64,000 nucleotides of DNA, from assembly GCA_014239365.1 (NCBI GenBank), contig JAAZZB010000044.1, positions 197,320-261,319 on the forward strand, written 5' to 3'. The notes under the pieces were generated by a model, which was not told where the DNA came from, made no database searches, and worked only from the letters and a program-made list of their open reading frames with translations. A program made the translations under genes and the position numbers. Positions 1 to 8,405 of this stretch are shown here, piece after piece (within the stretch, counting starts at the first letter, position 1; every line of letters starts with the position of its first letter). Source of the DNA: Verrucomicrobiia bacterium (GTDB lineage: Bacteria > Verrucomicrobiota > Verrucomicrobiia > Limisphaerales > UBA1100).

Positions 1-203
1 GGCCGGACACTTGCGTCGCGCTTGAGCAAACCCTTGCCGGTCATAATTTGCATCAGCTTTAGCACCGTGGTGTAGCCCATATCTTCGCGGGCGTTCAATT
101 GCTCAAACACCTCGCGTACCGTCGCTTCACCGCACTCCCAAATCACGCCGAGTATCTTTGATTCGGCTTCCGTTGGCTTTCGTATTTTTATTTTGCTGTC
201 CAT
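1..203 (-). CDS. BlaI/MecI/CopY-family transcriptional repressor, partial (C-terminal part beyond window)
   Basis: This is the first 67 codons of a gene that runs off the left edge on the minus strand; it is too short for the ORF track. The start is the ATG complementary to bases 201-203. The translation has the BlaI pattern: a lead-in MDSKIKIRKPTEAE, then a winged helix with ILGVIWECGEATVREVFEQL and GYTTVLKLMQIMTGKGLL. BlaI proteins are dimeric repressors that bind palindromes near their own promoter and are usually cleaved by a BlaR/M56 membrane protease, which would lie outside the window. The two palindromes just upstream (217-274) are the likely operator. The family call is firm; the regulated target is not visible. 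Confidence 0.85.
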   Translation of the reverse strand, partial: MDSKIKIRKPTEAESKILGVIWECGEATVREVFEQLNAREDMGYTTVLKLMQIMTGKGLLKRDASVR

Positions 204-216
204 CGCTGGAGGCAAA

Positions 217-274
217 TTCCACGAAAACTTTCGTCACGTCAACCCTTTTTCCACGAAATCTTTCGTCACATCAA
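217..274. promoter_or_regulatory. Pair of palindromic operator-like repeats upstream of the BlaI-type gene
   Basis: Two near-identical 26-base direct repeats (217-242 and 249-274) start 32 bases apart, about three helical turns. Each contains the inverted repeat ACGAAA-NN-TTTCGT followed by CAC(G/A)TCAA. Position directly in front of the repressor start and dyad symmetry suggest autoregulatory binding sites. The sequence does not match the classic TACA/TGTA BlaI box, so this would be a lineage-specific operator. The remaining bases to the dioxygenase start at 347 show nothing else clear. Confidence 0.6.
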
Positions 275-346
275 AAAAGCCCCTCGCAAAACACTGAATT
301 AGCCCTATTATAACTGCTTTTACGCAATCTAACGCCCACGAACTAA

Positions 347-1315
347 ATGCCCGCGCAGCACAATTCTGTCCCCGATCAACACGAATACCGCGGCCAACCC
401 TTCCCGCTGGCGCTGGAGGTGAACGCCGTCAGCCTTGAGGACGCCTGTGCGTGGGCGCGAGAACACGCCGATGAACTTGACGCCCAAGCCGCCGCTCACG
501 GCGCGGTACTGTTGCGCGGAATGCCGCTGGCTACGCCCGAAGATTTTGATGCCGTCGTGACCGCGTTTGGATTCCCCGTTTTTTCGTACGCCGATTCCCT
601 CTCCAACGCTTACCGCATCAACTACACCCCACGCGTTTTCTCCGCCAATGAAGCGCCGTCCGAGGTTACCATTTTTCTCCATCACGAAATGGCGCAGACG
701 CCTTCGCCGCCGAGCAAACTTTTTTTCTTCTGCCAAACCGCGCCCACCGAAGGCGGTGCCACGCCTATTTGCCGCTCGGATATTTTGTGGGAACACCTCG
801 CCGAACAACGCCCCGCCTTCGCCGCCGATTGCAAAAACAAGGGCCTGAAATATTCAAACGTGATGCCCGCCGAGGCCGACAAAGAATCCGGAATGGGCCG
901 CAGCTGGCAAAGCACTTTCAGCGCCGAAACCCGCGAAGCCGCCGAGGCCCAAATGACCACCCTCGGCTACACATGGCAATGGCAACCCAACGGCGATCTT
1001 CGCGCCACCACGCCCGTGCTCCCCGCCGTGTGCGATTTGGGCGATGGCCGCCACAGCTTTTTCAACCAACTCATCGCCGCCTTCAACGGCTGGAAAGACA
1101 CCCGAAACGACCCCGCCAAATCCATCACCTTCGGCGACGACACCCCGCTAAACCCCGAAGACGTCGCCACAGCCAGCACCCTCGCCGACCAATTCACCTT
1201 CGATCACAACTGGCAACCCGGCGACCTCGTCCTCATCGACAACCACACCGCCATGCACGGCCGCCGCACCTTCAAAGGCACCCGCAAAGTGCTGGCCAGC
1301 CTCGTGGCGGGATGA
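347..1315 (+). CDS. TauD/TfdA-family Fe(II)/2-oxoglutarate-dependent dioxygenase
   Basis: A 322-residue cytosolic protein of usual length for TauD/SyrP-like oxygenases, which use Fe(II), O2 and 2-oxoglutarate to hydroxylate small substrates. The facial-triad motif is seen as FLHHEM (H112-x-E114), and the distal His and 2-oxoglutarate Arg in the C-terminal DNHTAMHGRRTF segment. The middle KLFFFCQTAPTEGGATPI is typical of the SyrP-like branch. The substrate cannot be read from the sequence. The ATG at 347 is the first in frame. It is separated by 46 bases from the next gene, so co-transcription is possible but not needed. The functional class is sure; the biological role is unknown. Confidence 0.85.
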   Translation: MPAQHNSVPDQHEYRGQPFPLALEVNAVSLEDACAWAREHADELDAQAAAHGAVLLRGMPLATPEDFDAVVTAFGFPVFSYADSLSNAYRINYTPRVFSANEAPSEVTIFLHHEMAQTPSPPSKLFFFCQTAPTEGGATPICRSDILWEHLAEQRPAFAADCKNKGLKYSNVMPAEADKESGMGRSWQSTFSAETREAAEAQMTTLGYTWQWQPNGDLRATTPVLPAVCDLGDGRHSFFNQLIAAFNGWKDTRNDPAKSITFGDDTPLNPEDVATASTLADQFTFDHNWQPGDLVLIDNHTAMHGRRTFKGTRKVLASLVAG

Positions 1316-1361
1316 CCTTTTCGGTTGAGCAAATTGGCTTGATGCCGTGTAATCAACGGCG

Positions 1362-4300
1362 ATGCATTGTTTCCTGAAAATCATTTCGCTTGGGGTGGTG
1401 CTTTCGGCAACGTGCGTCTTGGGCGCGCCGACTGCGGCTCAATTGGAATTTTTTGAAAAGAACATTCGGCCGGTGTTGGTGGAACGTTGTTACGAATGCC
1501 ACAACAGTGACGGCAAAGCGAAGGGCGATTTAGTTCTGGATTGGCGCGGTGGCTGGATGGCGGGCGGCGACAGTGGGTTGTTGTTCACGCCGGGCAAGCC
1601 GGAGGGGAGCTTGCTGCTGCGCGTGTTGCGGCATCAGGAAAAGGATCTGAAAATGCCGAAGGATGGGCCGAAGCTTTCGGCGGCAGTGGTCAAAAATTTT
1701 GAGCGGTGGATTGCGATGGGCGCGCCGGATCCGCGATTGAAACCGCCCACGAAAGAACAAATCGCCAAGGCTACCTCGTGGAAAACGACGCTGGAGCGAC
1801 GGAAAAAATGGTGGAGCTTCCAGCCCATCCGCGATGCCAAGCCGCCGAAAGTGAACGGCAATTGGGCCGCGACGGACATCGACCAATTTATCCAAGCCGG
1901 TTGGAGTAAAAAAAATCTAAAGCCCACCGCTGACGCCCGGCCGGAAATTTTTATCCGTCGACTCTCTTTCGCGCTCACCGGTTTGCCGCCGACGCCGGAG
2001 GAAACTATTGCGTTCACGAAGGGCGCAGTCATCAATCGTAAATCGGCAATCGAAAATGCGACCGATCGTCTGTTGGCGTCAGCGCATTTTGGCGAACGCT
2101 GGGCGCGGCATTGGATGGATTGGGTGCGCTATGCCGAATCGCTCGGTAGCGAGGGCGACCCGCGAATTCCACACGCCGCGCAGTATCGCAATTATCTCAT
2201 CCGCGCGCTGAACGCCGACGTGCCGTACGACCAACTTTTGCGCGAGCACCTCGCCGGCGATCTCCTGCCCAAGCCGCGCGTGAACGCCAAGCTCGGCCTC
2301 AACGAATCGGCCATCGGCCCCGCGCATTATCGGTTTGTGCTGCAGGGCTTTGCGCCGACCGACGCGCTCGATGAACTCGTCCGCACCACCGAGGACCAAA
2401 TCGACGTCGTCTCCAAAGCCTTCCTCGGCCTCACTGTTTCCTGCGCGCGCTGTCACAATCACAAATTCGATGCCATCAGCCAAAAAGATTACCACGCGTT
2501 TTACAGCATCATGACCAGCACACGGCCGGCGACGATTAATGTCGATTCTCCCGCGCGGCAGCAACTGCACGTGCCGGCGATGAAAAAAATGAAAACCGAG
2601 ATTCGCGCGGCGCTGGCCAAGCAATGGTTGGCAGAGGCTGATCGGTTTGGCGGGCGTTTGCTGAAGCCCGATGGTCCTATGAAAGACGCCGTCAGCAAGG
2701 CTGGCGGGAACGCCAATCCGCTACACGCCTGGCACCGGTTGCAGGCAACAGAGGGCGAAGTGTTCCGGGCCCAGTGGACGCAACTGGAGGCGGACATGAA
2801 AGCCAGCTTTGAGCGTTTGCAGGCGCAGCGCGCGCAGCCGTACGCGGAGCATTGGGATTTTCGTCGGGGCGCAGCAACGGCGTGGGTGCAAGCGGGCAAC
2901 GACATAGGGCACGACCAACCCGCCGGCAGTCTTGCGGGACAGTTTCGCGTGTTGCCCAAGGGCGACCGCCTTATTGGCGACATTTTGCCCACGGGTATTT
3001 ACACGCATCTATTGTCGGATAAACACACTGGTTGGCTTGGCTCGCCGAGGTTTCGCATCGGGCCAAACCAAACGCTGTGGGTGCGCGTGCGCGGTAGCGG
3101 CGGCGTGATGGCGCGGTACGTTGTCCAAAACTACACGCGCAACGGCACGGTGTATCCTGCCACGCGGCTCAACGACGGCAAGTGGCGTTGGCAAAAATGG
3201 AGCCTGAAATATTGGGAAGGCGATGACGCGCACTTGGAAATTTCCACCGCTGGCGAACAAGCCGTGCTCACCGCGGGCAACGCCAACTCGTGGTTCGGCG
3301 TCACCGAAGCACTCGTGCAAAAGCCCGGCCAACCCGCTCCGCGCGATGAACCTGCGGAAACTGTCCTGCCACTTTTCACCGGCAAAGCGCCGGTCGATCG
3401 CGAGGCATTGGCCGCCAAATATGCCGCCACGCTGCGCGATTGTATTGAGTCGTTTCGCCGCGACAAGATGAGCGATTTTAAGGCGAACTTTCTCAATTAT
3501 TTTGTGCACGCCAATTTGCTTTCCAACACCGCCGCTGCCGCGCCCGCCGCCGCCCAGCTCGCGGCCGCCTACCGCCAGCTCGAGGCCGCCGTGCCCGTGC
3601 CGCAGCGCGCGCCGGGCGTGCTGGAGGGCGACGCGCGGGACATGCCGCTCTTTGTGCGCGGCAGTCACAAACAGCCGGGCGCGCCCGTGCCGCGGAGATT
3701 CCTTGAGGCGTTTGACGCAAAGCCGTTTGATACAAAACAATCCGGCCGGCGCGAATTGGCCGAGGCGATGTTGCGGCCGGACAATCCGCTCGTCGCGCGC
3801 GTGATTGTCAACCGCGTGTGGCATCATCTTTTTGGGCGTGGACTCGTGGGCACGCCGGATAATTTTGGAAAGCTCGGCGAACTGCCGACGCATCCGGAGT
3901 TGCTCGACTACCTCGCCACGCGCTTTGTGCGGGAAGGTTGGTCGCTGAAAAAACTCATCCGCGAACTCGCCCTCACACGAACTTTCCAGCTGAGCGCCGT
4001 CAGCACCGCCGGCGCGCGCGACGCCGATCCCGACAACCACTTGCTCGCGCGCGCGCATTTGCGCCGACTTGAAGCCGAGGCCATCCGCGACGCCATGCTG
4101 CAAGCCAGCGGCTCGCTCGACCACAACGCGCTCGGCGGCTCGGACGCGTTTAACACCAATCGCCGCAGCCTTTACGTGCGTGTCATCCGCAACAACCTCG
4201 ACCCTTTCCTGAGTGTATTCGATATGCCCGTGCCCGCCACCGCCAAAGGCCGTCGCGACGAAACCAACGTGCCCGCGCAATCGCTCACGCTGATGAATGA

Positions 4301-5426
4301 CCCTTTCGTTATCAGCCTCGCCGCGCGCCTTGCTCAACGCGTGCGTGATGATGGAAATTTGAAAACTGCCGAGGCGCAGATTCGTCGCTTGTTTCAATTG
4401 ACCCTCAACCGTGAACCGTCCGCGCAAGAAATCGCCCGCGCAAAAGCTTTTCTCCAAAACGTCGGCAGTCGTCAATTCGTGGCGCGGGAAAAAATGAACG
4501 CCGTGCGCGAACGCCTCAACACCGCCAGCGCAAAGGTTGCCGCCATTCGCGCGCCCATTCGCAAACGGCTTTTGGCCGAACGCAAGCGTGAGAATGAGAA
4601 CCCAAAACCCGCCGGTCCCAAGCCCTTTGCCGCGTGGGATTTTGGCAAAGGCACGGACGACCAAATTGGCAAACTGAACTTGAGCCTGCACGGCGGCGCC
4701 AAAGTGGAGAACGGTGCGCTTGTCCTCGACGGCCGAGCCGCCTTCGCCCGCAGCGCGCCGCTTACCCAACCGCTCCGCGCGAAGACGCTCGAAGCGTGGG
4801 TGCAATTGAACAATCTTAGCCAACGCGGCGGCGGCGTGATGACCGTGCAAACGCGCAACGGCGTTCTATTCGACGCCATCGTCTTTGGCGAACAACAGCC
4901 AGGGCACTGGATGGCCGGCAGCAATAATTTCAAACGCACGCAGTCGTTCAATGGCCCCGCCGAAAAAGAAACTCAACCCGTTCAGGTGGCCATCGTTTAC
5001 AAGACTGACGGCACCCTCATCGGCTATCGCAACGGCAAACCTTACGGCCGTTCGTACAAAACGAGTTTGCAATCTTTCGCCGCTGGAAGCTCAGAAATCC
5101 TGTTCGGTCTGCGCCACGGCACCGGCGCGGGTGCTGGCCGGATGCTGTCAGGCAAAGTGCTGAAAGCCCGCCTCTACGACCGCGCGCTGAATCCCGCCGA
5201 CGTGCTTGCCTCGACCGGTGGCAATCCGAATTATATTCCCGAGAAAGAAATGCTCGCCGCGATGAGCGCTGCGCAACGGAAACAGCTTGAGAAACTGAAT
5301 GTCTCACTGCAAAAACTAAACGCCCAAATGAGCGCGCTGGAAAAAATCGGAGCCGATGCGCCTGACCCGTGGCGTGATTTGGCGCAGGCGATGTTTAATC
5401 TTAAAGAATTTATTTACGTGCAATGA
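1362..5426 (+). CDS. PSCyt1-DUF1549-DUF1553 cytochrome protein with C-terminal LamG domain
   Basis: A 1354-residue exported protein with a signal peptide (about residues 1-22, cut near VLGAPTAA). PSCyt1 has a heme-c site CYECH (C43, C46, H47). DUF1549 spans about 165-385 and has a second CxxCH, SCARCHNHKFDAI. A beta-rich insert (about 520-690) precedes DUF1553 (about 790-1060, with RVIVNRVWHHLFGRG). A LamG/concanavalin-like domain (about 1070-1290) is followed by the usual DUF1553 tail FNLKEFIYVQ, so the LamG sits inside the DUF1553 end. Typical relatives have about 950 residues. Family members are secreted PVC heme proteins of unproven function, commonly paired with DUF1501, as here with the next gene. 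An iteron-like peptide INRKSAIEN lies in DUF1549. Confidence 0.9.
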   Translation: MHCFLKIISLGVVLSATCVLGAPTAAQLEFFEKNIRPVLVERCYECHNSDGKAKGDLVLDWRGGWMAGGDSGLLFTPGKPEGSLLLRVLRHQEKDLKMPKDGPKLSAAVVKNFERWIAMGAPDPRLKPPTKEQIAKATSWKTTLERRKKWWSFQPIRDAKPPKVNGNWAATDIDQFIQAGWSKKNLKPTADARPEIFIRRLSFALTGLPPTPEETIAFTKGAVINRKSAIENATDRLLASAHFGERWARHWMDWVRYAESLGSEGDPRIPHAAQYRNYLIRALNADVPYDQLLREHLAGDLLPKPRVNAKLGLNESAIGPAHYRFVLQGFAPTDALDELVRTTEDQIDVVSKAFLGLTVSCARCHNHKFDAISQKDYHAFYSIMTSTRPATINVDSPARQQLHVPAMKKMKTEIRAALAKQWLAEADRFGGRLLKPDGPMKDAVSKAGGNANPLHAWHRLQATEGEVFRAQWTQLEADMKASFERLQAQRAQPYAEHWDFRRGAATAWVQAGNDIGHDQPAGSLAGQFRVLPKGDRLIGDILPTGIYTHLLSDKHTGWLGSPRFRIGPNQTLWVRVRGSGGVMARYVVQNYTRNGTVYPATRLNDGKWRWQKWSLKYWEGDDAHLEISTAGEQAVLTAGNANSWFGVTEALVQKPGQPAPRDEPAETVLPLFTGKAPVDREALAAKYAATLRDCIESFRRDKMSDFKANFLNYFVHANLLSNTAAAAPAAAQLAAAYRQLEAAVPVPQRAPGVLEGDARDMPLFVRGSHKQPGAPVPRRFLEAFDAKPFDTKQSGRRELAEAMLRPDNPLVARVIVNRVWHHLFGRGLVGTPDNFGKLGELPTHPELLDYLATRFVREGWSLKKLIRELALTRTFQLSAVSTAGARDADPDNHLLARAHLRRLEAEAIRDAMLQASGSLDHNALGGSDAFNTNRRSLYVRVIRNNLDPFLSVFDMPVPATAKGRRDETNVPAQSLTLMNDPFVISLAARLAQRVRDDGNLKTAEAQIRRLFQLTLNREPSAQEIARAKAFLQNVGSRQFVAREKMNAVRERLNTASAKVAAIRAPIRKRLLAERKRENENPKPAGPKPFAAWDFGKGTDDQIGKLNLSLHGGAKVENGALVLDGRAAFARSAPLTQPLRAKTLEAWVQLNNLSQRGGGVMTVQTRNGVLFDAIVFGEQQPGHWMAGSNNFKRTQSFNGPAEKETQPVQVAIVYKTDGTLIGYRNGKPYGRSYKTSLQSFAAGSSEILFGLRHGTGAGAGRMLSGKVLKARLYDRALNPADVLASTGGNPNYIPEKEMLAAMSAAQRKQLEKLNVSLQKLNAQMSALEKIGADAPDPWRDLAQAMFNLKEFIYVQ
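2028..2057 (+). repeat. Short iteron-like repeat embedded in frame in a DUF1549 domain (copy 1)
   Basis: The stretch ATCAATCGTAAATCGGCAAT encodes INRKSAI and resembles the intergenic AATCGTAAATCG iterons at 55161-55263. Similar in-frame copies occur at the same protein position in two other paralogues (24093-24127 and 31254-31289). The fourth paralogue (35257-38217) lacks it and has SPDAYEKLVDRLM there. Confidence 0.55.
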
Positions 5427-5430
5427 AATT

Positions 5431-5543
5431 ATTACCGCAGAAACACAGAGGCCACAGAGAATGAATGGTAGGGCGGTTTCTCCGAAACCGCCTTGGCGCG
5501 CTCGGAGAGCACGCCCTACCTCTCTGTGCCTCTGTGGTGAATT
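5431..5543. repeat. Composite intergenic palindrome (CACAGAGG outer arms, GGTAGGGCGG inner module)
   Basis: The outer arms are CACAGAGGCCACAGAG and CTCTGTGCCTCTGTGG in inverse orientation. Between them an inner hairpin module runs from GGTAGGGCGGTTTCTCCGAA to GCACGCCCTACC. The inner module recurs without these arms at 32016-32068, and the outer arms recur with other interiors at 28503-28580 and 59142-59270. It fills the gap between the cytochrome gene and the DUF1501 gene. Confidence 0.8.
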
Positions 5544-5549
5544 AAAACG

Positions 5550-6962
5550 ATGAAAACAAAAACACTCTCCCGCCGCGAGATGCTCGCGCAGTGTTCCACG
5601 GGGTTTGGGCTGATGGCGTTGAAGGGGTTGATGGCGAACCCAGCGTTTGCGGGGGCGGGGCGGAAGCCGCACTTCACGCCGCGGGCGAAGCATGTGATTC
5701 TTTGTTATATGTCCGGCGGAGCGTCGCAGGTGGATACGTTTGACCCGAAGCCGAAGCTCAGGGAACTGCACGGCAAGCCGATGCCGGTGAAGGTGATGCG
5801 CACGCAGTTTAATAATAACGGCAACGTGATGGCTTCGCCGTTTTCGTTTAAAAAATATGGGCAGAGCGGTTTGCCGGTGAGCAGTTTGTTTCCGCACGTG
5901 GCGGAGAGCGCGGATGAGTTGGCGGTGATTCGGTCGCTGACGAGCAAGGTGAACGAGCACGCGCAGGGAAATTACGCATTCCACACGGGCATGCCGTTCA
6001 TGGGGCATCCGACGGCAGGCGCGTGGATGACTTACGGACTGGGCACGGAAAATCAAAATCTGCCGGGCTTTGTGGTATTGCAAGCGGGCGGGGCGAAGGT
6101 GCCGCACGGCGGGGTGGGGTTGTTCAGCAACGGCTATTTGCCGGCGGAAAATCAGGGCAGCATTATCGTGGGCGATAAGCAGCCGGCGGTGCGCAACATC
6201 CAGCCGCGCGAAGCCGATGCCGCGCAGCGTTCGCGGCTGGAGTTTGTAAAGGGGCTGGACACGGATTTTATTAAAAAGATTGGCGGCAACAATGACGTGG
6301 AGGCGGCGGTGCAAAATTACGAAACCGCTTATCGAATGCAAACCGCCGTGCCGGAGTTGTGCGATTTGCGCGGCGAGACGGCGGCCACCAAAAAAATGTA
6401 CGGCATGGATTCGCCCAACGGCGTTACGGCGGCGTACGGACACCAAGCCCTGCTCGCGCGACGGCTCGTGGAACGCGGCGTGCGGTTTGTGGAGCTGAGT
6501 TGTCTGCCCGAAAAAATGGGCGGCGGTCAAGCGCCCAACCCGTGGGACCAACACGGCAATCTAAAAGGCGGCCACGAAAACATGGCGCGCCAAGTCGACC
6601 AACCCATCGGGGGGTTGCTCAAAGACCTCAAAGGGCGCGGGTTGCTCAAGGACACGCTCGTTATTTGGGCCGGCGAATTTGGCCGCACGCCATTCTCGCA
6701 AGGCAGCAACGGGCGCGACCACAATCCCCACGGCTACAGCGCGTGGCTCGCCGGCGGCGGTGCGAAAGGCGGCACGGTGTACGGCGCCACCGACGAACTC
6801 GGCTACCACGCCACCGAAAACAAATGCGACGTCTACGACCTCTGGGCCACGGTGCTGCACTTGTTGGGTGTGGATCACGAGGAACTCACCTACCGCCACG
6901 GCGGCCGCGATTTGCGATTGACCGATGTGCACGGGAAAGTGATTCAGAAGATTATCAACTGA
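5550..6962 (+). CDS. DUF1501 domain-containing exported protein
   Basis: A 470-residue protein with a twin-arginine type leader ([18 protein letters not shown]), so probably exported folded. The body has the DUF1501 hallmarks [41 protein letters not shown] and [12 protein letters not shown]. It ends with the family signature [20 protein letters not shown]1501 has the alkaline phosphatase/sulfatase-like fold, so a metal-dependent hydrolase role is plausible but unproven. It follows the PSCyt1-DUF1553 gene, the standard PVC pairing, with a palindromic repeat in the 123-base gap. It is the most divergent of the four DUF1501 genes here; it reads [20 protein letters not shown] where the others have the ISGRPSMGSW block. 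Confidence 0.9.
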   Translation: MKTKTLSRREMLAQCSTGFGLMALKGLMANPAFAGAGRKPHFTPRAKHVILCYMSGGASQVDTFDPKPKLRELHGKPMPVKVMRTQFNNNGNVMASPFSFKKYGQSGLPVSSLFPHVAESADELAVIRSLTSKVNEHAQGNYAFHTGMPFMGHPTAGAWMTYGLGTENQNLPGFVVLQAGGAKVPHGGVGLFSNGYLPAENQGSIIVGDKQPAVRNIQPREADAAQRSRLEFVKGLDTDFIKKIGGNNDVEAAVQNYETAYRMQTAVPELCDLRGETAATKKMYGMDSPNGVTAAYGHQALLARRLVERGVRFVELSCLPEKMGGGQAPNPWDQHGNLKGGHENMARQVDQPIGGLLKDLKGRGLLKDTLVIWAGEFGRTPFSQGSNGRDHNPHGYSAWLAGGGAKGGTVYGATDELGYHATENKCDVYDLWATVLHLLGVDHEELTYRHGGRDLRLTDVHGKVIQKIIN

Positions 6963-7037
6963 TGGGCGGAATTGATCGTGAATGCATGAATAAATCGTTG
7001 TTCTTGTGGGTCAGGATTTGAACTGGGACAAAAGCTA

Positions 7038-8399
7038 ATGAGTATTTCTAGGAGAACATTTCTGAAAGCGGGCGGGGCAACGATGGCACTACCGGTTTTG
7101 CACTCGGCGCCGGGGGCGATGGCGGCGGCGAAGAAGGCGGGCAAGCCGGACAAAAAGCTGGTGATCATGTATATCCCCAACGGCATCGTGCGGCGGTGTT
7201 TTTTTCCGGGGGAGGAAGAAGGGGTGTTGCCGAAGTTTGTGGGCGGTTTCAACGCGGACAAGACGAAGAACCTGCGCAAGCAGAACAAGCCGGGGATTTA
7301 TCCGTTGGAGTTGACGGAGACGATGCTGCCGTTGAAGGAGCACACGAAGGACGTGACGCTGATCACCGGATTGGATCGCACTTTTAAAAACGGGCAGGAC
7401 GTGCACGCGCAAGGGGCGTCGTGCTACCTCACGAGCCTATCGCCGGTGCAGGCGGCCGCGCAGGGCGTTCGGCATCCGAACGGGCGCAGCCTCGATCAGG
7501 TGATTGGCGATCAGGTGGGCCACAAGACGGCGCTCAACACGCTGGAGATCGGCTGCAACGGGTTCACCGCCGGCAAGGAGTCGATTGAATTCGACAACAT
7601 CTCGTGGTACGGGCCGGACAAAATCGCGCCGTCCATCCGCAATCCGCGCAAGCTCTATGACCGATTGTTTGCGAAGAGCAGCCTGCGTGCACACGTGAAC
7701 GATGTGAGTGATCTCGTGCTGGCCGATGCCAAGTCACTTTCCAAAAAACTGGCGAGCGAAGACCGTGCGGCGCTGGATGAATTCATGACGATGGTCCGCA
7801 ACATCGAGGTGCGCATGGCCAAGCTGGAGAAGCTGCTGGCGGGTGCCGATGTGCGTGTGCCAAAGAACGAGGTGCTGCCGCGCGGCAAGTACATTCAATT
7901 GCAGGCGGACCTGATGTTGCTGGCGTTCCAGATGGGTATCACAAACATCGCCACATTCATGATTGGCCCCGAGCGTTGGGAAGCCACCCTGCGATACGAG
8001 GGCGTGTTTGACAACCCGGTGAATCATCACACCATGACGCACAACCAAAAGGGGAAGGGCTACCTTCCAGTGGCGAAGATCGACCGCTTCCACATGCAGC
8101 AATACGCTTACGTGCTCAAGCGGATGAAGGAGATCAAGGAATCCGATGGAAGCACGATGCTGGACAATTCGCTGATCACCTATGGCGCCGCGCTGGGCGA
8201 CGGCTCAACGCACCAATATTATGACCTGCCGATGATCGTCGCCGGCCGCGGGCAGGGGCAAGTGAAGCAGGGCCGATTCATCCAGGCCAAAAGTGGTACG
8301 CTCAATTCAAACTTATGGCTGACGCTCGCGAAATTGATGGGCGTGGAAACGAATTCATTCGCCGACAGCACGGGCGTCATTTCTGATTTGTGGACATAG
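7038..8399 (+). CDS. DUF1552 domain-containing exported protein
   Basis: A 453-residue protein with a Tat signal (SRRTFLKAGGATMALPVL). The mature part has DUF1552 features: LVIMYIPNGIVRRCFFPG, VTLITGLDR, a conserved VHAQGASCYLTSL segment, and a C-terminal LITYGAALGDGSTHQYYDLP. DUF1552 proteins are secreted PVC proteins almost always encoded next to a DUF1587/1592/1588/1585 cytochrome protein, and here that gene begins 6 bases downstream. The two are surely co-translated. Function is not established; the fold is thought to be hydrolase-like, similar to DUF1501. Length fits the family. Confidence 0.9.
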   Translation: MSISRRTFLKAGGATMALPVLHSAPGAMAAAKKAGKPDKKLVIMYIPNGIVRRCFFPGEEEGVLPKFVGGFNADKTKNLRKQNKPGIYPLELTETMLPLKEHTKDVTLITGLDRTFKNGQDVHAQGASCYLTSLSPVQAAAQGVRHPNGRSLDQVIGDQVGHKTALNTLEIGCNGFTAGKESIEFDNISWYGPDKIAPSIRNPRKLYDRLFAKSSLRAHVNDVSDLVLADAKSLSKKLASEDRAALDEFMTMVRNIEVRMAKLEKLLAGADVRVPKNEVLPRGKYIQLQADLMLLAFQMGITNIATFMIGPERWEATLRYEGVFDNPVNHHTMTHNQKGKGYLPVAKIDRFHMQQYAYVLKRMKEIKESDGSTMLDNSLITYGAALGDGSTHQYYDLPMIVAGRGQGQVKQGRFIQAKSGTLNSNLWLTLAKLMGVETNSFADSTGVISDLWT

Positions 8400-8405
8400 C
8401 CGACC

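Noticed and set aside
3009-4850. 613-aa minus-strand ORF
   Set aside because: Fully antisense to the DUF1553-LamG gene, with Arg/Ala-rich composition and no motif.
5316-6554. 412-aa minus-strand ORF
   Set aside because: Antisense to the DUF1501 gene and the composite repeat; Arg/His-rich shadow.
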